Assembly (NCBI GenBank): GCA_038226665.1
Contig: JBBRQI010000005.1
Coordinates: 62,001-126,000, forward strand
Reading direction: 5' to 3'
DNA length: 64,000 nt
Origin: SZAS-103 sp038226665
Lineage (GTDB): Bacteria; Pseudomonadota; Gammaproteobacteria; Xanthomonadales; Xanthomonadaceae
Below are positions 28,568 through 37,262 of the stretch, in pieces. The position numbers and the translations under genes were made by a program. The notes under the pieces are model-generated. The model saw nothing but the letters and a program-made list of their open reading frames with translations. It was not told the DNA's origin and did no database searches. Numbering within the stretch: the stretch's first letter is position 1; the number at the start of each line of letters is the position of its first letter.

Positions 28568-29971
28568 TCAGAGGATGGGCGAGAACAGCCGCGCGGCGGC
28601 TTCGGCGAATCGCCAAAGAAACGATGGCTTGGGCGAATCGGCGGTGACTTCCTTCGCGGCGGCCATGTCCGCTTGCAGGCTGGCTTCCAGATCCTTGGCC
28701 ACGCCCTTGTCGCAGAACAGCATCACGATCTCGAAATTGAGCGAAAAGCTGCGCGTATCGAAATTCGAGGTGCCGACGATGGCGAGTGCGTCGTCTACCA
28801 GCAGCGCCTTGCTGTGCAGCATGCGCGGGCCGTACTCGTACACGCGCACACCGGCCTTGAGCAGCTTGTCGAAATAGGAACGCGCCGCGGCGGTGACCAG
28901 GCGCGAATCGCTGCGCTTCGGGATCACGATCCGGACATCGAGCCCGCTCATCGCCGCGCCCTCGAGCGCGAACAACGCGGCCCGGCTCGGCACGAAATAC
29001 GGTGTCGCCAGCCAGACCCGCTTTTCCGCGCGATGGATCGCATCCACCTGGGTGCGATGGATCGGTTCCCAGTCGTTGTCGGGGCCTGCGGGAATGACCT
29101 GTGCGCTGATCGGCCCCGGAGTTGGACTCGGCTCTGGATAGAGTCCTTCATCGGTGACTTCCTTCTCGGCCGCGTAGTGCCAGTCCTCAAGCCAAGCCAC
29201 CTGCAGCCAGCGCACCGCCTCGCCTTCGACGCGCATGTGCAGGTCGTGGAACGCCTGTGGATTGAGCGTCTCGTTCTCGTCGTCGGTGACGTTGATGCCG
29301 CCGGTGAAACCGATCGTGCCATCGCAGATCACGATCTTGCGGTGGCTGCGCATGTTGAGCTTGGGCCGCGCGAACGGCAGCATCCACCAGCGCACCGGAT
29401 GAAAAAAAGCGAGCTCAACGCCCGCGTCGTGCAGGGGTTTGACAAACTTGCGCGCGAGCTTCGAGCCGACCCCGTCGAGCAGCACGCGCACCTTGACGCC
29501 AGCCTTGGCGCGTTCGATCAGCGCGTCGCGGAGACGCGTGCCGGTGCGGTCGCCAGCGTAGATGTAGTACTCCACATGGATATGTTTTTGCGCCGATTCG
29601 ATCGCCTTCGTCAGCGCGTCGTAGGTCGTCCCGCCGTCGATCAGCAGATCAACCTTGGTGGCCGTGCTTGGCGGAAATCCGGTCATGGCCTGCGCCATGC
29701 GACCGAGTTCGCTGGCGTCCGTCGCGGCCTTGCTGTGGCCGCGGGCGCCGACCGATTTGTGGGAGGACTCGCGCTTTCGCCCGGAGCGCTTGATCCGCTG
29801 TGGTCCAAGGACAAAATAGATCAGGAAGCCGACATACGGCAGAAATGCGAGCGCCATGATCCAGCTCAGCGTGGCGACGGGTTCGCTGCGCTGCATGATG
29901 ACCCACACGCTGAGCACGATCATGTAGACCGGCCACGCGAGCACCAACAACACGATCAACCAATGCTGCAT
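28568..29971 (-). CDS. cls: Cardiolipin synthase (phospholipase D family, two HKD motifs)
   Basis: 467-residue inner-membrane enzyme that condenses phosphatidylglycerol into cardiolipin. Two N-terminal helices (residues about 4-27 and 35-56, ending YFVLGPQRIKR) match ClsA topology. HKD motif 1 is SHRKIVICDGTIGFTGGINV (His210, Lys212, Asp217); motif 2 is MLHSKALLVDDALAIVGTSN (His386). It ends ARLFSPIL, the characteristic ClsA C-terminus. Length is normal (about 470-486). Same direction as fbp. A second, unrelated-looking PLD lipoprotein lies at 58.8 kb. Confidence 0.95.
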   Translation of the reverse strand: MQHWLIVLLVLAWPVYMIVLSVWVIMQRSEPVATLSWIMALAFLPYVGFLIYFVLGPQRIKRSGRKRESSHKSVGARGHSKAATDASELGRMAQAMTGFPPSTATKVDLLIDGGTTYDALTKAIESAQKHIHVEYYIYAGDRTGTRLRDALIERAKAGVKVRVLLDGVGSKLARKFVKPLHDAGVELAFFHPVRWWMLPFARPKLNMRSHRKIVICDGTIGFTGGINVTDDENETLNPQAFHDLHMRVEGEAVRWLQVAWLEDWHYAAEKEVTDEGLYPEPSPTPGPISAQVIPAGPDNDWEPIHRTQVDAIHRAEKRVWLATPYFVPSRAALFALEGAAMSGLDVRIVIPKRSDSRLVTAAARSYFDKLLKAGVRVYEYGPRMLHSKALLVDDALAIVGTSNFDTRSFSLNFEIVMLFCDKGVAKDLEASLQADMAAAKEVTADSPKPSFLWRFAEAAARLFSPIL

Positions 29972-30103
29972 GGCGAGCTCTCCCTGGCGAAGCGGAACAA
30001 TTCTCTCAAAAGCGGGCCGCGGGCGTCGTCGTTCGACGCAACGACGCTGAGCGATTCAATGTCGCGACTCGGTGCCATTGCTGATCAGGCCCGACGACGC
30101 CGG

Positions 30104-30994
30104 TCAGACATCGCCGTCGCGTGCCCAGCCCTCGCCGCTGCCGCGATGGAATACCTGGTCGTTGCCGAGCACATCGCCGGCCGGGATCGAATCCTGCGAC
30201 GCAAGACCGGCATAGATCGGCGCAAAGTCCGGCCGGGTCGCATCCATCAACTGGTCGAAGCTGTCGATCACGAAATAGGTTTTCTGGAAGGTGTCGATGC
30301 GGTAGCGCGTGCGCATGATCCGGCGCAGGTCGAAGCCGATGCGGTTGGGCGCGGGCGATTCCAGGCAATGAATCGATTCGCCTTTCGACGACACGATCCC
30401 AGAACCGTAGATGCGTAGCCCACTCGATTCCCGAATGAGACCGAATTCGACCGTGTACCAGTACAATCGGGTGAGGTGGGCCAGCGCGTCGGCGCCGATC
30501 GCGTGCGCCTTGACGCCGCCTTGCCCGTAAGCCTGCATGTAATCGGCGAACACGGGCTCCAACAAGAGAGGCACATGGCCGAACAGGTCGTGGAACAGGT
30601 CGGGTTCGGCCAGGTAATCGAGTTGCTCGGGCTTGCGGATCCACCACGTCACCGGAAAGCGGCGATGGGCGAGGTGATCGAAGAACGTCAGTTCCGGCAG
30701 CAGGCCTTCGACGCCGACGAGTTCCCAGCCGGTCGTCTTGCGCAGCGCGATGTTGAGGTCATCGAATTTGGGGATGACGTCCGGATGCATCTGCATCCGC
30801 GAAAGATTGTCGAGGAAAGTGCGCGAAGCGCGTTCGGGCAGGACTTCCTGCTGGCGCGCGTACAACGTCGCCCAGGTTGCATGGTCGGTATCGGTGTAGC
30901 TCGCCCACGGCTGCTCGACCACCGAGGTCGTGTAAACCGGCACATAGCCCTTGTCGGTGAGCTGGTGTTCGACCCGTTCTGGAGGCGTGGACAT
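30104..30994 (-). CDS. phhA: Phenylalanine 4-monooxygenase
   Basis: 296-residue iron enzyme that hydroxylates phenylalanine to tyrosine using tetrahydropterin and O2. ATG 30994 is preceded by AGAGGAG six bases upstream, which decides the start. Iron ligands are visible in FHDLFGHVPLLL (two His) and WYTVEFGLI (Glu). The pterin/Phe-pocket region includes TFFDHLAHRRFPVTWWIRKP and SSKGESIHCLESP. It lacks the regulatory ACT domain of animal enzymes, as usual in bacteria. Length is typical (about 260-300). The gene stands alone; the pterin-recycling phhB is not in the window. The 130 bp up to cls hold nothing recognisable. Confidence 0.96.
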   Translation of the reverse strand: MSTPPERVEHQLTDKGYVPVYTTSVVEQPWASYTDTDHATWATLYARQQEVLPERASRTFLDNLSRMQMHPDVIPKFDDLNIALRKTTGWELVGVEGLLPELTFFDHLAHRRFPVTWWIRKPEQLDYLAEPDLFHDLFGHVPLLLEPVFADYMQAYGQGGVKAHAIGADALAHLTRLYWYTVEFGLIRESSGLRIYGSGIVSSKGESIHCLESPAPNRIGFDLRRIMRTRYRIDTFQKTYFVIDSFDQLMDATRPDFAPIYAGLASQDSIPAGDVLGNDQVFHRGSGEGWARDGDV

Positions 30995-31125
30995 GGCGGA
31001 CTCCTCTATAACAGCGCTTGACGCCAAGCTGAGTGTAAGCCGCAACGCGCTGCCGAGTCGCGCGCGCTGTCAACCGCCGCCGCTTGCGGGCGTTATCGCC
31101 TATCCCACACCGTTCGGGATTACTC

Positions 31126-31536
31126 ATGAAACCATTGTCGCTGTTGCTGATTCCCTTGCTTTCGCTGTCGATGTCGGTCATTGCGCAAACTGCGCCGGTT
31201 CCATCGCAGTCGGATCCGTCGCCGTCCGATCAGGCATTTGATGCCGGCCCTGCGCCCGGCACGCAGGCCCCGATGCCGCGCCACGGCGGCGGCAAACAGA
31301 AATTCATCGCCGCCGACACCAATGGCGACGGCAAGCTCAGTCGCGGCGAAGCGCAGGCATTGCCGCACATCGCCAAGCACTTCGACGCGATCGATCTCAA
31401 CCATGATGGCTACATCACCCGCGACGAAATGCGCGCCGCGCACGAACGCATGCAAGCCGCACGCGCGCAAAGGTCGGAAGGGCAGCCCGGAGGTTCGGCG
31501 CAATCGTCTTCGCCGCTTCCGGGTTCCGGCAACTAG
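31126..31536 (+). CDS. Secreted EF-hand protein
   Basis: 136-residue protein with a signal peptide (MKPLSLLLIPLLSLSMSVIA, cleavage near AQT). Two consecutive EF-hand loops, DTNGDGKLSRGE and DLNHDGYITRDE, have the acidic 1-3-5-12 positions and Gly at 6, so Ca2+ binding is expected. A Pro/Ser/Ala-rich N-terminal linker and a Gln/Ser/Gly-rich tail flank them. Located in the periplasm or outside. No enzymatic domain. It is divergent from phhA (132 bp between starts) and convergent with the rhomboid gene. Confidence 0.82.
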   Translation: MKPLSLLLIPLLSLSMSVIAQTAPVPSQSDPSPSDQAFDAGPAPGTQAPMPRHGGGKQKFIAADTNGDGKLSRGEAQALPHIAKHFDAIDLNHDGYITRDEMRAAHERMQAARAQRSEGQPGGSAQSSSPLPGSGN

Positions 31537-31549
31537 CTGGATCGGACGA

Positions 31550-32266
31550 TCACACCGGCGGCCCGGGCACCGGATGACTGGTCTCGGATGGCTCTTCTTC
31601 AAGCAACTCCTCGTCGGGCTCGTCTTCCCAGCTATAGCGTTTGCGCGGCAGCGGCGGATCCAGACGACGCCAGATGATCGCCGCGAGCACGCCGCAGATC
31701 GCCCCGGACATGTGCATTTCCCACGAGATGTTCGCTTCGCGCGGAAAGATCGCGACCATCATGCTGCCGTACAGGAAAAAGGCCATCATCCCGGCAGCGA
31801 TCGCCTGACGGTCGCGGCGCAGGACAGCGAGCACAAACACCAGGAACAACAGGCCGGTGGCGACACCGCTTGCGCCGATGTGCGCACTGCCGGACTCGCC
31901 GAGAAACCACGCGCCGGTGCCCGAACCCATCCAGATCAGTGGCAGCGCACGCAGCGTCGCCCGCGGATACAGGCCACCGGCGAGCGTGCCGAGGATCAGC
32001 AATGGCAGCGCATTCGATGCGAGGTGGTCGAGCGAGCCATGCAGCAATGGCGCGGTGAGAACGCCGATCAGTCCCGCGATGGCGTGCGGTCGCAGGGCGA
32101 GGCCATCGAATGGGTGACCGAGCCAGTGTTCGACCAGCTTGATCCACGCCAGCAACGCGACGAAGCCGAGGCTGATCCACGCGCCGCGCTTGAAGCGTTG
32201 CGCCATCGGTCGTGCGTGAGCGATGACGGCGGTCGGATCGGGCAACGGCAGGTCCATTGCCATCAC
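31550..32266 (-). CDS. Rhomboid-family intramembrane serine protease
   Basis: 238-residue six-helix membrane protease that cleaves transmembrane substrates. The catalytic Ser lies in HIGASGVATG (Ser133) and its His partner in WEMHMSGAICG (His185). Upstream, LLHGSLDHLASNALPLLILG is the conserved H..N..P helix-2 region of the oxyanion site. Loop 1 between helices 1 and 2 is present (HPFDGLALRPH). The C-terminal tail is acidic and Pro-rich (EDEPDEELLEEEPSE). Complete. The substrate is unknown. It is convergent with the EF-hand gene (13 bp) and divergent from the methyltransferase gene. Confidence 0.88.
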   Translation of the reverse strand: MMAMDLPLPDPTAVIAHARPMAQRFKRGAWISLGFVALLAWIKLVEHWLGHPFDGLALRPHAIAGLIGVLTAPLLHGSLDHLASNALPLLILGTLAGGLYPRATLRALPLIWMGSGTGAWFLGESGSAHIGASGVATGLLFLVFVLAVLRRDRQAIAAGMMAFFLYGSMMVAIFPREANISWEMHMSGAICGVLAAIIWRRLDPPLPRKRYSWEDEPDEELLEEEPSETSHPVPGPPV

Positions 32267-32330
32267 GTGGGGATGATTGGCGACGACGCAACCCGCAGGT
32301 GTTGCAAGGCGACCCAGCTATCATGCGCCC

Positions 32331-33518
32331 ATGAATACGACTGCCAACCCGACCATCCAGCTCAAGACCGCGCGCCCGGCCAGCCATCCGAACGCGCAGC
32401 ATCCGTGGATCTACCAGAAAATGGTCGAGAAACCGGTCGCCAAACCCAAGCCCGGCAGCGTGGTCGAGATCTTCGACAACCAAGGCGGCTGGGTCGGTCG
32501 CGGTTTCTACAATGGCCATTCGCGGATTTCCTTGCGGGTGCTGACCCAGGATGCGGACGAGGCGATCGACGCGGAGTGGTTCCGCCGCCGGATCGCGCAG
32601 GCGGTCGCATTGCGTCGCGAAACGCTGAAGCTCGACACGGTCAGCGATGCCTGGCGTGTCGTGCATTCCGAGGGCGATGGGCTATCGGGCCTGGTCGTCG
32701 ATCGCTACGCGGATTTGCTGGTGGTCGAATTCTTCTCGGCCGGCATGTTCCGCCACCGCGAATGGATCTACGAGGCGCTGCGCGAGCAATTCCCGGGCTG
32801 CCGCTTTTACGCGTATTCCGAGGACCATGTGCAGAAGCAGGAGAGCTTCGACCACCGGGCGCCCGAACCGCCGCAGCCCGCGGTGATCACCGAGTACGGC
32901 GTGAAATTCCGCGCGAGTCCGGGCAGTGGCCACAAGACCGGATTTTTTGCGGATCAGCGCGACAACCGCGAATGGTTCGCACGGCACGTCGTCGGCGCGC
33001 GCGTGCTCGACCTGTGCTGCAACTCCGGTGGCTTCGGCATCTACGCGAAGGCGCTCGGCGGCGCAGGTGAAGTCATCGGCCTCGACCTCGACGAGGAAAT
33101 TCTCGCGATCGCGAAAAAGAACGCGCAACTCAACGACGCGAAAGTGAAATTCATCCAGGCCGACCTGTTCCCGTGGCTGCGCGATGCGGCCGCTGCGAAC
33201 GAGCGCTTCGACGCAATCATCCTCGACCCCGCGAAGATGACCCGCGACCGCGAGCAGATCATCCCCGCGCTGAAGAAATACCTCGACATGAACAAGCTCG
33301 CGCTATCGGTCGTGAAGCCGGGCGGATTTTTCCTGAGTTGCTCATGCACGGGCCTGGTCAGCGAAGAACAATTTCTCGACATGCTGCGGCGAGCTGCGTT
33401 CTACGCTGGACGCTCGTTGCAGGTATTGAAGGTGTCGGGCGCGGGCGCCGACCATCCGTTCATGGCGCAAGTGCCGGAGAGCCGGTATCTCAAGGCCGCG
33501 TTCTGCAGGGTCGAGTGA
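32331..33518 (+). CDS. rlmI: Class I SAM-dependent rRNA methyltransferase, RlmI family
   Basis: 395-residue enzyme expected to methylate C5 of a cytosine in 23S rRNA (m5C1962 in E. coli). The start at 32331 gives MNTTANPTIQLKTARPASHP. The N-terminal PUA domain includes PNAQHPWIYQKMVEKPVAKP and GWVGRGFYNGHSRISLRVL. The SAM site is ARVLDLCCNSGGFGIYAKAL with acidic LDLDEE, and the catalytic region is ILDPAKMTRDREQ, where family members have DPP(K). SCSCTGLVSEEQF is the second conserved Cys motif. Length is normal (about 396). The gene starts 64 bp after the divergent rhomboid start codon. Confidence 0.92.
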   Translation: MNTTANPTIQLKTARPASHPNAQHPWIYQKMVEKPVAKPKPGSVVEIFDNQGGWVGRGFYNGHSRISLRVLTQDADEAIDAEWFRRRIAQAVALRRETLKLDTVSDAWRVVHSEGDGLSGLVVDRYADLLVVEFFSAGMFRHREWIYEALREQFPGCRFYAYSEDHVQKQESFDHRAPEPPQPAVITEYGVKFRASPGSGHKTGFFADQRDNREWFARHVVGARVLDLCCNSGGFGIYAKALGGAGEVIGLDLDEEILAIAKKNAQLNDAKVKFIQADLFPWLRDAAAANERFDAIILDPAKMTRDREQIIPALKKYLDMNKLALSVVKPGGFFLSCSCTGLVSEEQFLDMLRRAAFYAGRSLQVLKVSGAGADHPFMAQVPESRYLKAAFCRVE

Positions 33519-33588
33519 TCGGCCGCCGCAGGATCGACGAACGTTACTCGGTTCACCAAGTTCTTCCATACCCTTGCGAGGACGTCAA

Positions 33589-33939
33589 ATGATCCGAACT
33601 CCATGGTTGCTGGGGATGGTGCTGCTGGGCTTGTCGGTGATGGCGCAGGCTGCCCCGTCCTTGCCGCCGATCACCGATGTGCGCTTGTCGCAGTTGCAAT
33701 CGGGAATGGAAACCGGCTGCACGAGTTCCGGAAAAAAGCATGGGCAGCCGGATGTAGAAGTGCGCGCGTTCTGCGGCTGCATGATCAGGGTCTTGCGAGA
33801 GAAGGTGTCGCGCACCGATTGGCAGAAGGCCTATGAGGCCGATGCGGCCCACGACCAAGAGGGCACCAGACAGTTCATGGTCACCTATGGCCCTACGCTG
33901 CAGGTCTGCAAGGGCGAGGAACTCAAGGCCGGCAAATAG
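33589..33939 (+). CDS. Small secreted Cys-rich protein, function unknown
   Basis: 116-residue protein with a signal peptide (MIRTPWLLGMVLLGLSVMAQ, cleavage at AQA). The mature part holds four Cys (TGCTSS, FCGCM, VCKG), likely two disulfides, and a Trp/Lys-rich middle. No recognised domain. It lies 70 bp after rlmI, so it may share that transcript, and is convergent with the PDZ gene. ATG 33589 is chosen because it begins the signal peptide; an upstream ATG at 33574 adds five residues. Confidence 0.6.
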   Translation: MIRTPWLLGMVLLGLSVMAQAAPSLPPITDVRLSQLQSGMETGCTSSGKKHGQPDVEVRAFCGCMIRVLREKVSRTDWQKAYEADAAHDQEGTRQFMVTYGPTLQVCKGEELKAGK

Positions 33940-33965
33940 GATCGACGGCGCGGGCGCGTAGATGA

Positions 33966-33987
33966 GCCCCGCGAGACATGCCGGGGC
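33966..33987. terminator. Possible bidirectional hairpin
   Basis: GCCCCG and CGGGGC pair across a 10-base loop between the convergent genes ending at 33939 and 34006. The U-tract is weak on both strands. Low confidence. Confidence 0.3.
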
Positions 33988-34005
33988 GTCGTTCTTCGAC
34001 TGGAT

Positions 34006-34671
34006 TCAGGGAGAAACAGTCGCCGCGATGCGGTCTGCAAGCACGAGATCCGCGGTCTGCTCCTTGCCATCGCGCTGGAAGCGGATCGCCAGATGCGTGC
34101 CGGCAGGCGTTGTCCGCAGGCGTTCGCGCCATTCGGCGAGGCTGTGCTTGTTGATCGCTTCTCCGCCGATGGAAACGATGCGGTCGTTCAAATGCATTCC
34201 TGCCTTGAGCGCCGCGCTGTCGGCCGCGACATCCACGATCTTGAACGCATCGCCGTCGCCGAGCAGCCACAGGCCGCTGCGATCGAATGCGTCGGCCTTG
34301 CCGACCCAATCCGCGTTCGGCGCGAGGTACATGATCTTCTTCGCGTAGTCGAAGCCGACGTCGAAGCGGCGCAGCACGCCGCCGCCGAGATTGCCGGTCA
34401 GGTCGGGGTTCGCGAACGAGCCCTTGTTGCCGGTGTACAGATCGCCCGCGATGCCGTCGATGCGCAGCTCGGTGCGCAAGTCGATGGTGGAGTCGAAGTT
34501 GCCGCTCAAGCCTCCGGTCGCGACGGTGCCGGCGCTGTGCCAGCTCCGCACGCCATCCCAGCTCGCGCCTCCGCTGGCGGCTCTGGCGCGGGCGAAAATC
34601 CCGACCGCGTCGCCGGCATGGCAGGTCACGGCGATGGTGAGGGACAACAGGCTGATGGCGAGGGTGCGCAT
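34006..34671 (-). CDS. PDZ protein with shortened aspartyl-protease region
   Basis: 221-residue secreted protein. AAGGAG lies upstream of ATG 34671, and a signal peptide follows (MRTLAISLLSLTIAVTCHAG). The mature N-terminus ARARAASGGASWDGVRSW and GLSGNFDSTIDLRT matches the start of periplasmic retropepsin-like proteins. The end of that domain is also recognisable (GNLGGGVLRRFDVGFDYAKK). A PDZ domain closes the protein (VAADSAALKAGMHLNDRIVS, then IGGEAINKHSL). The central part that carries the catalytic DTGA Asp is missing: the sequence jumps from IDLRTELRIDG to the domain's end. So it is probably a catalytically dead, in-frame-deleted form, perhaps acting as a binding protein. The deletion is inferred from my recall of full-length relatives (about 400 residues or more). 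Confidence 0.7.
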   Translation of the reverse strand: MRTLAISLLSLTIAVTCHAGDAVGIFARARAASGGASWDGVRSWHSAGTVATGGLSGNFDSTIDLRTELRIDGIAGDLYTGNKGSFANPDLTGNLGGGVLRRFDVGFDYAKKIMYLAPNADWVGKADAFDRSGLWLLGDGDAFKIVDVAADSAALKAGMHLNDRIVSIGGEAINKHSLAEWRERLRTTPAGTHLAIRFQRDGKEQTADLVLADRIAATVSP

Positions 34672-34768
34672 GACCGACTCCTTGTGGGGATCGGCGCCCC
34701 GCCACGATTGCGTCGCGGGCCGATGTGTTGAAGAATGAGCGCGATTTTCAACAAAGGCAACCCAACCG

Positions 34769-35365
34769 ATGGCACGGAAGGCTACGACCAGCGGGATCAT
34801 CGACGACCCGAAAAAAATTGCGGTACTGGCGACACCGGTTCGCGTCGAACTCGCGACCGCAATCCAGGCGCTCGGCGGGAAAGCTACGGTTGCCGAGCTC
34901 GCCGCCCAGCTCGGTCGGCCTGCGGATGGCCTCTACTACCATCTGCGTGCGCTGGTGAAGGGCGGCCTGCTTAAAGAACGGGCGGGTGCGAACGGACGGA
35001 GTTTCCAACTGGAGGTGCCTGCCGGACAATCGTTGAGCCTGCGTTACAAGCCCGGTGCTACTCCCAATGCGAAAGCCGTGGCGCGGGTCGCGTCGAGCAT
35101 GTCGCGGCTAGCGCAGCGCGACTTCCTCCGCGCGCTGGGACAGGCGAACACGGTCGTGACGGGCCCATCGCGGGAACTGTGGGCCGCGCGGCTCACCGGA
35201 TGGGTCAATCCGGCCGAGCTCACCGACGTCACCGGGCTGCTGCAACGCCTGGCGAATCTCCTGCTCGGCACGCGACCGACGCGAGGAGGCAAGCGCATTG
35301 CGCTGCACTGGATGCTGGCGCCGCTCGACGCGAAGCCCGCGCGCCGCTCCAAGACCGACGCGTAA
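34769..35365 (+). CDS. ArsR-type winged-helix transcriptional regulator
   Basis: 198-residue DNA-binding protein. The N-terminal winged helix is clear: DDPKKIAVLATPVRVELATA, then KATVAELAAQLGRPADGLYY and HLRALVKGGLLKER as the recognition helix and wing. The C-terminal part (residues about 90-185, RVASSMSRLAQRDFLRALGQ and DVTGLLQRLANLLLG) is a helical region resembling those of ArsR relatives with effector or dimerisation roles; no Cys metal site is visible. It is divergent from the PDZ gene (98 bp between start codons), so it may regulate it. Effector unknown. Confidence 0.82.
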   Translation: MARKATTSGIIDDPKKIAVLATPVRVELATAIQALGGKATVAELAAQLGRPADGLYYHLRALVKGGLLKERAGANGRSFQLEVPAGQSLSLRYKPGATPNAKAVARVASSMSRLAQRDFLRALGQANTVVTGPSRELWAARLTGWVNPAELTDVTGLLQRLANLLLGTRPTRGGKRIALHWMLAPLDAKPARRSKTDA

Positions 35366-35511
35366 CGCGCTCCATGATTCCGCCCGACACGCTGGCGGAT
35401 CGACCCATGCTTGTACAGGTCCGGGGAGCGGTACAGTGGTTGTTCGCACATGCTTCGCGGCGCTTTCACTGCGCGCTGGCGTAGCATGCCGTTTCCATCC
35501 GGAGAATTCGC

Positions 35512-36120
35512 ATGTCGGTTCCAACCAGGCCGCCCGAAAAAACCGAGGTCAGCCGCGAGCAGGCTGAAGACGCGGTGCGCGTCCTGCTGCGCTGGGCCGG
35601 TGAAGATCCGCAACGCGAAGGCTTGCTCGACACGCCCAAGCGCGTGGCCAAGGCCTACGGAGACTGGTTTTCGGGTTACGCGGAAGATCCGCAGGACTAT
35701 CTCGCGCGCACCTTCGAGGAAGTCTGCGGTTACGACGAGTTGATCGTGCTGCGCGACATCGAGTTCGAATCGCATTGCGAACACCACATGGCACCGATCA
35801 TCGGCAAGGCGCATGTCGGTTATCTGCCGGATGGAAAAGTCGTCGGCATCAGCAAGCTCGCGCGCGTGGTCGAAACCTTCGCGCGACGCTTCCAGGTGCA
35901 GGAAAAAATGACTTCCCAAATCGCGAATTGCATCGAGACCGTTCTCAAGCCGCGCGGCGTCGGCGTGGTCGTGGTCGGCGCGCACGAATGCATGACCACG
36001 CGCGGCATCCACAAGCGCGGCGTAAGCATGGTCACCTCGAAGATGCTCGGCAGTTTCCGCGAGGACGCGCGGACGCGCGCGGAGTTCCTGCGTTTCATCG
36101 ACGTCGGGCCGGGGCGCTGA
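35512..36120 (+). CDS. folE: GTP cyclohydrolase I
   Basis: 202-residue enzyme that converts GTP to 7,8-dihydroneopterin triphosphate, the first step towards folate and tetrahydropterins. The zinc ligands are in SHCEHHMAPI (Cys, His) and HECMTTRGIHKRG (Cys). Further motifs are GLLDTPKRVAKAYGDWFSGY, GKAHVGYLPDGKVVGISKLA and the C-terminal TRAEFLRFID. Length is normal (about 190-220). It is followed 15 bp later by topoisomerase IB. PhhA at 30 kb uses a tetrahydropterin, so FolE is the pathway entry for that cofactor as well as for folate. Confidence 0.97.
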   Translation: MSVPTRPPEKTEVSREQAEDAVRVLLRWAGEDPQREGLLDTPKRVAKAYGDWFSGYAEDPQDYLARTFEEVCGYDELIVLRDIEFESHCEHHMAPIIGKAHVGYLPDGKVVGISKLARVVETFARRFQVQEKMTSQIANCIETVLKPRGVGVVVVGAHECMTTRGIHKRGVSMVTSKMLGSFREDARTRAEFLRFIDVGPGR

Positions 36121-36135
36121 CCAGCGCTGGCACGG

Positions 36136-37221
36136 ATGCCGATAGCGCAAACACCGACAGAACAGCACGCCAGCGCGGCGAAAGCCGGGCTGATCCATGT
36201 CAGCGATGCGCGGCCCGGAATCAAGCGCACCGGCACGCCCGGCGACTTCGCCTATCGCGATGCCGAGGGCAGGGCGATCAGCGATGCGGCGACGCTTGAT
36301 CGCATCCGCATGCTTGCAATTCCTCCGGCCTACGTCGATGTCTGGATCTGCGCCGATCCGCGCGGCCACATCCAAGCGACCGGACGCGATGCGCGCGGAC
36401 GCAAGCAATACCGCTATCACGCGCGCTGGCGGCAGCTTCGCGACGGCGGCAAGTTCGCGCGGGTCGTGGCGTTCGCCGAAGCGCTGCCGAGCTTGCGGCG
36501 TGCGGTGCGGCGCGACCTGAAACTGCCCGGATTGCCGCGCGAGAAAATGCTCGCGACGGTGGTGGCATTGCTGGCGAAAACCCTGATCCGGGTCGGCAAC
36601 GAAGAATACGCGCGCGGCAATCGTTCGTACGGATTGACGACGCTGCGCAACCGCCACCTCGGACACGCTAACGGCCGGCTCGCGTTCCGCTTCCGCGGCA
36701 AATCCGGCAAGGATCATGACGTGACGATCGGCGATGACCGGCTCGCGCATATCGTGCGCCGATGCCAACAATTGCCGGGCCAGCATTTGTTCCAGTACAT
36801 CGATGCCGATGGCGCGTCGCACCCACTGGACTCAGGCATGGTCAACGACTACCTGCGCGAGGCGATGGGAGCGGAGTTCACCGCCAAGGATTTCCGCACC
36901 TGGGGCGGCACGCTTGCGGCGATGGTCGTGCTTGCGCAGATGCCGTTGCCCGTCGCGGAAGGCGAGGCCTCACCGAGCGAGCGCGCACTCGTCCAGCTTG
37001 AAAAAGCCGCCACGCAACAGGTCGCCTTGTTGCTCGGCAACACGGCGACTGTCTGCCGCAAGTCCTACATTCATCCGGAGGTCTTCGCGGCGTGGCGCGA
37101 GGGCGTCCTCGCGCGTGCACTGCCGGAACGCGTCCTGTCGCGGCAGGGCTCGCTGCGCCGACTCGAAAGCCATGCCCTCGCGCTGTTGAAAAAGCGGATA
37201 CGCGTCGCACGCCGGCGTTGA
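36136..37221 (+). CDS. DNA topoisomerase IB (poxvirus-type)
   Basis: 361-residue enzyme that relaxes supercoils by transient 3'-phosphotyrosyl nicking, independently of ATP. The N-terminal domain includes GIKRTGTPGDFAYRDAEGRA and IPPAYVDVWICADPRGHIQA. The catalytic domain shows KTLIRVGNEEYARGNRSYGL (Arg), the Lys-containing FRGKSGKDHDVTI, FRTWGGTLAA (Arg) and the nucleophile in CRKSYIHPEVF (Tyr311). All five catalytic positions appear intact. Family length is about 330-370. Its stop codon touches the first possible start of the MFS gene (TGATG), so the two may be coupled. Confidence 0.93.
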   Translation: MPIAQTPTEQHASAAKAGLIHVSDARPGIKRTGTPGDFAYRDAEGRAISDAATLDRIRMLAIPPAYVDVWICADPRGHIQATGRDARGRKQYRYHARWRQLRDGGKFARVVAFAEALPSLRRAVRRDLKLPGLPREKMLATVVALLAKTLIRVGNEEYARGNRSYGLTTLRNRHLGHANGRLAFRFRGKSGKDHDVTIGDDRLAHIVRRCQQLPGQHLFQYIDADGASHPLDSGMVNDYLREAMGAEFTAKDFRTWGGTLAAMVVLAQMPLPVAEGEASPSERALVQLEKAATQQVALLLGNTATVCRKSYIHPEVFAAWREGVLARALPERVLSRQGSLRRLESHALALLKKRIRVARRR

Positions 37222-37262
37222 TGCGAGCTCGCTGGGCTAAACTGCCGCGTTCGCGCATTGGA

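Noticed and set aside
28550..30418. 622-codon plus-strand frame opposite cls and phhA
   Set aside because: Both minus-strand genes are intact with full motifs. The opposite frame is a compositional shadow.
31181..33070. 629-codon plus-strand frame across the rhomboid and methyltransferase genes
   Set aside because: It overlaps an intact minus-strand protease and runs out of frame with rlmI. No motif was found.
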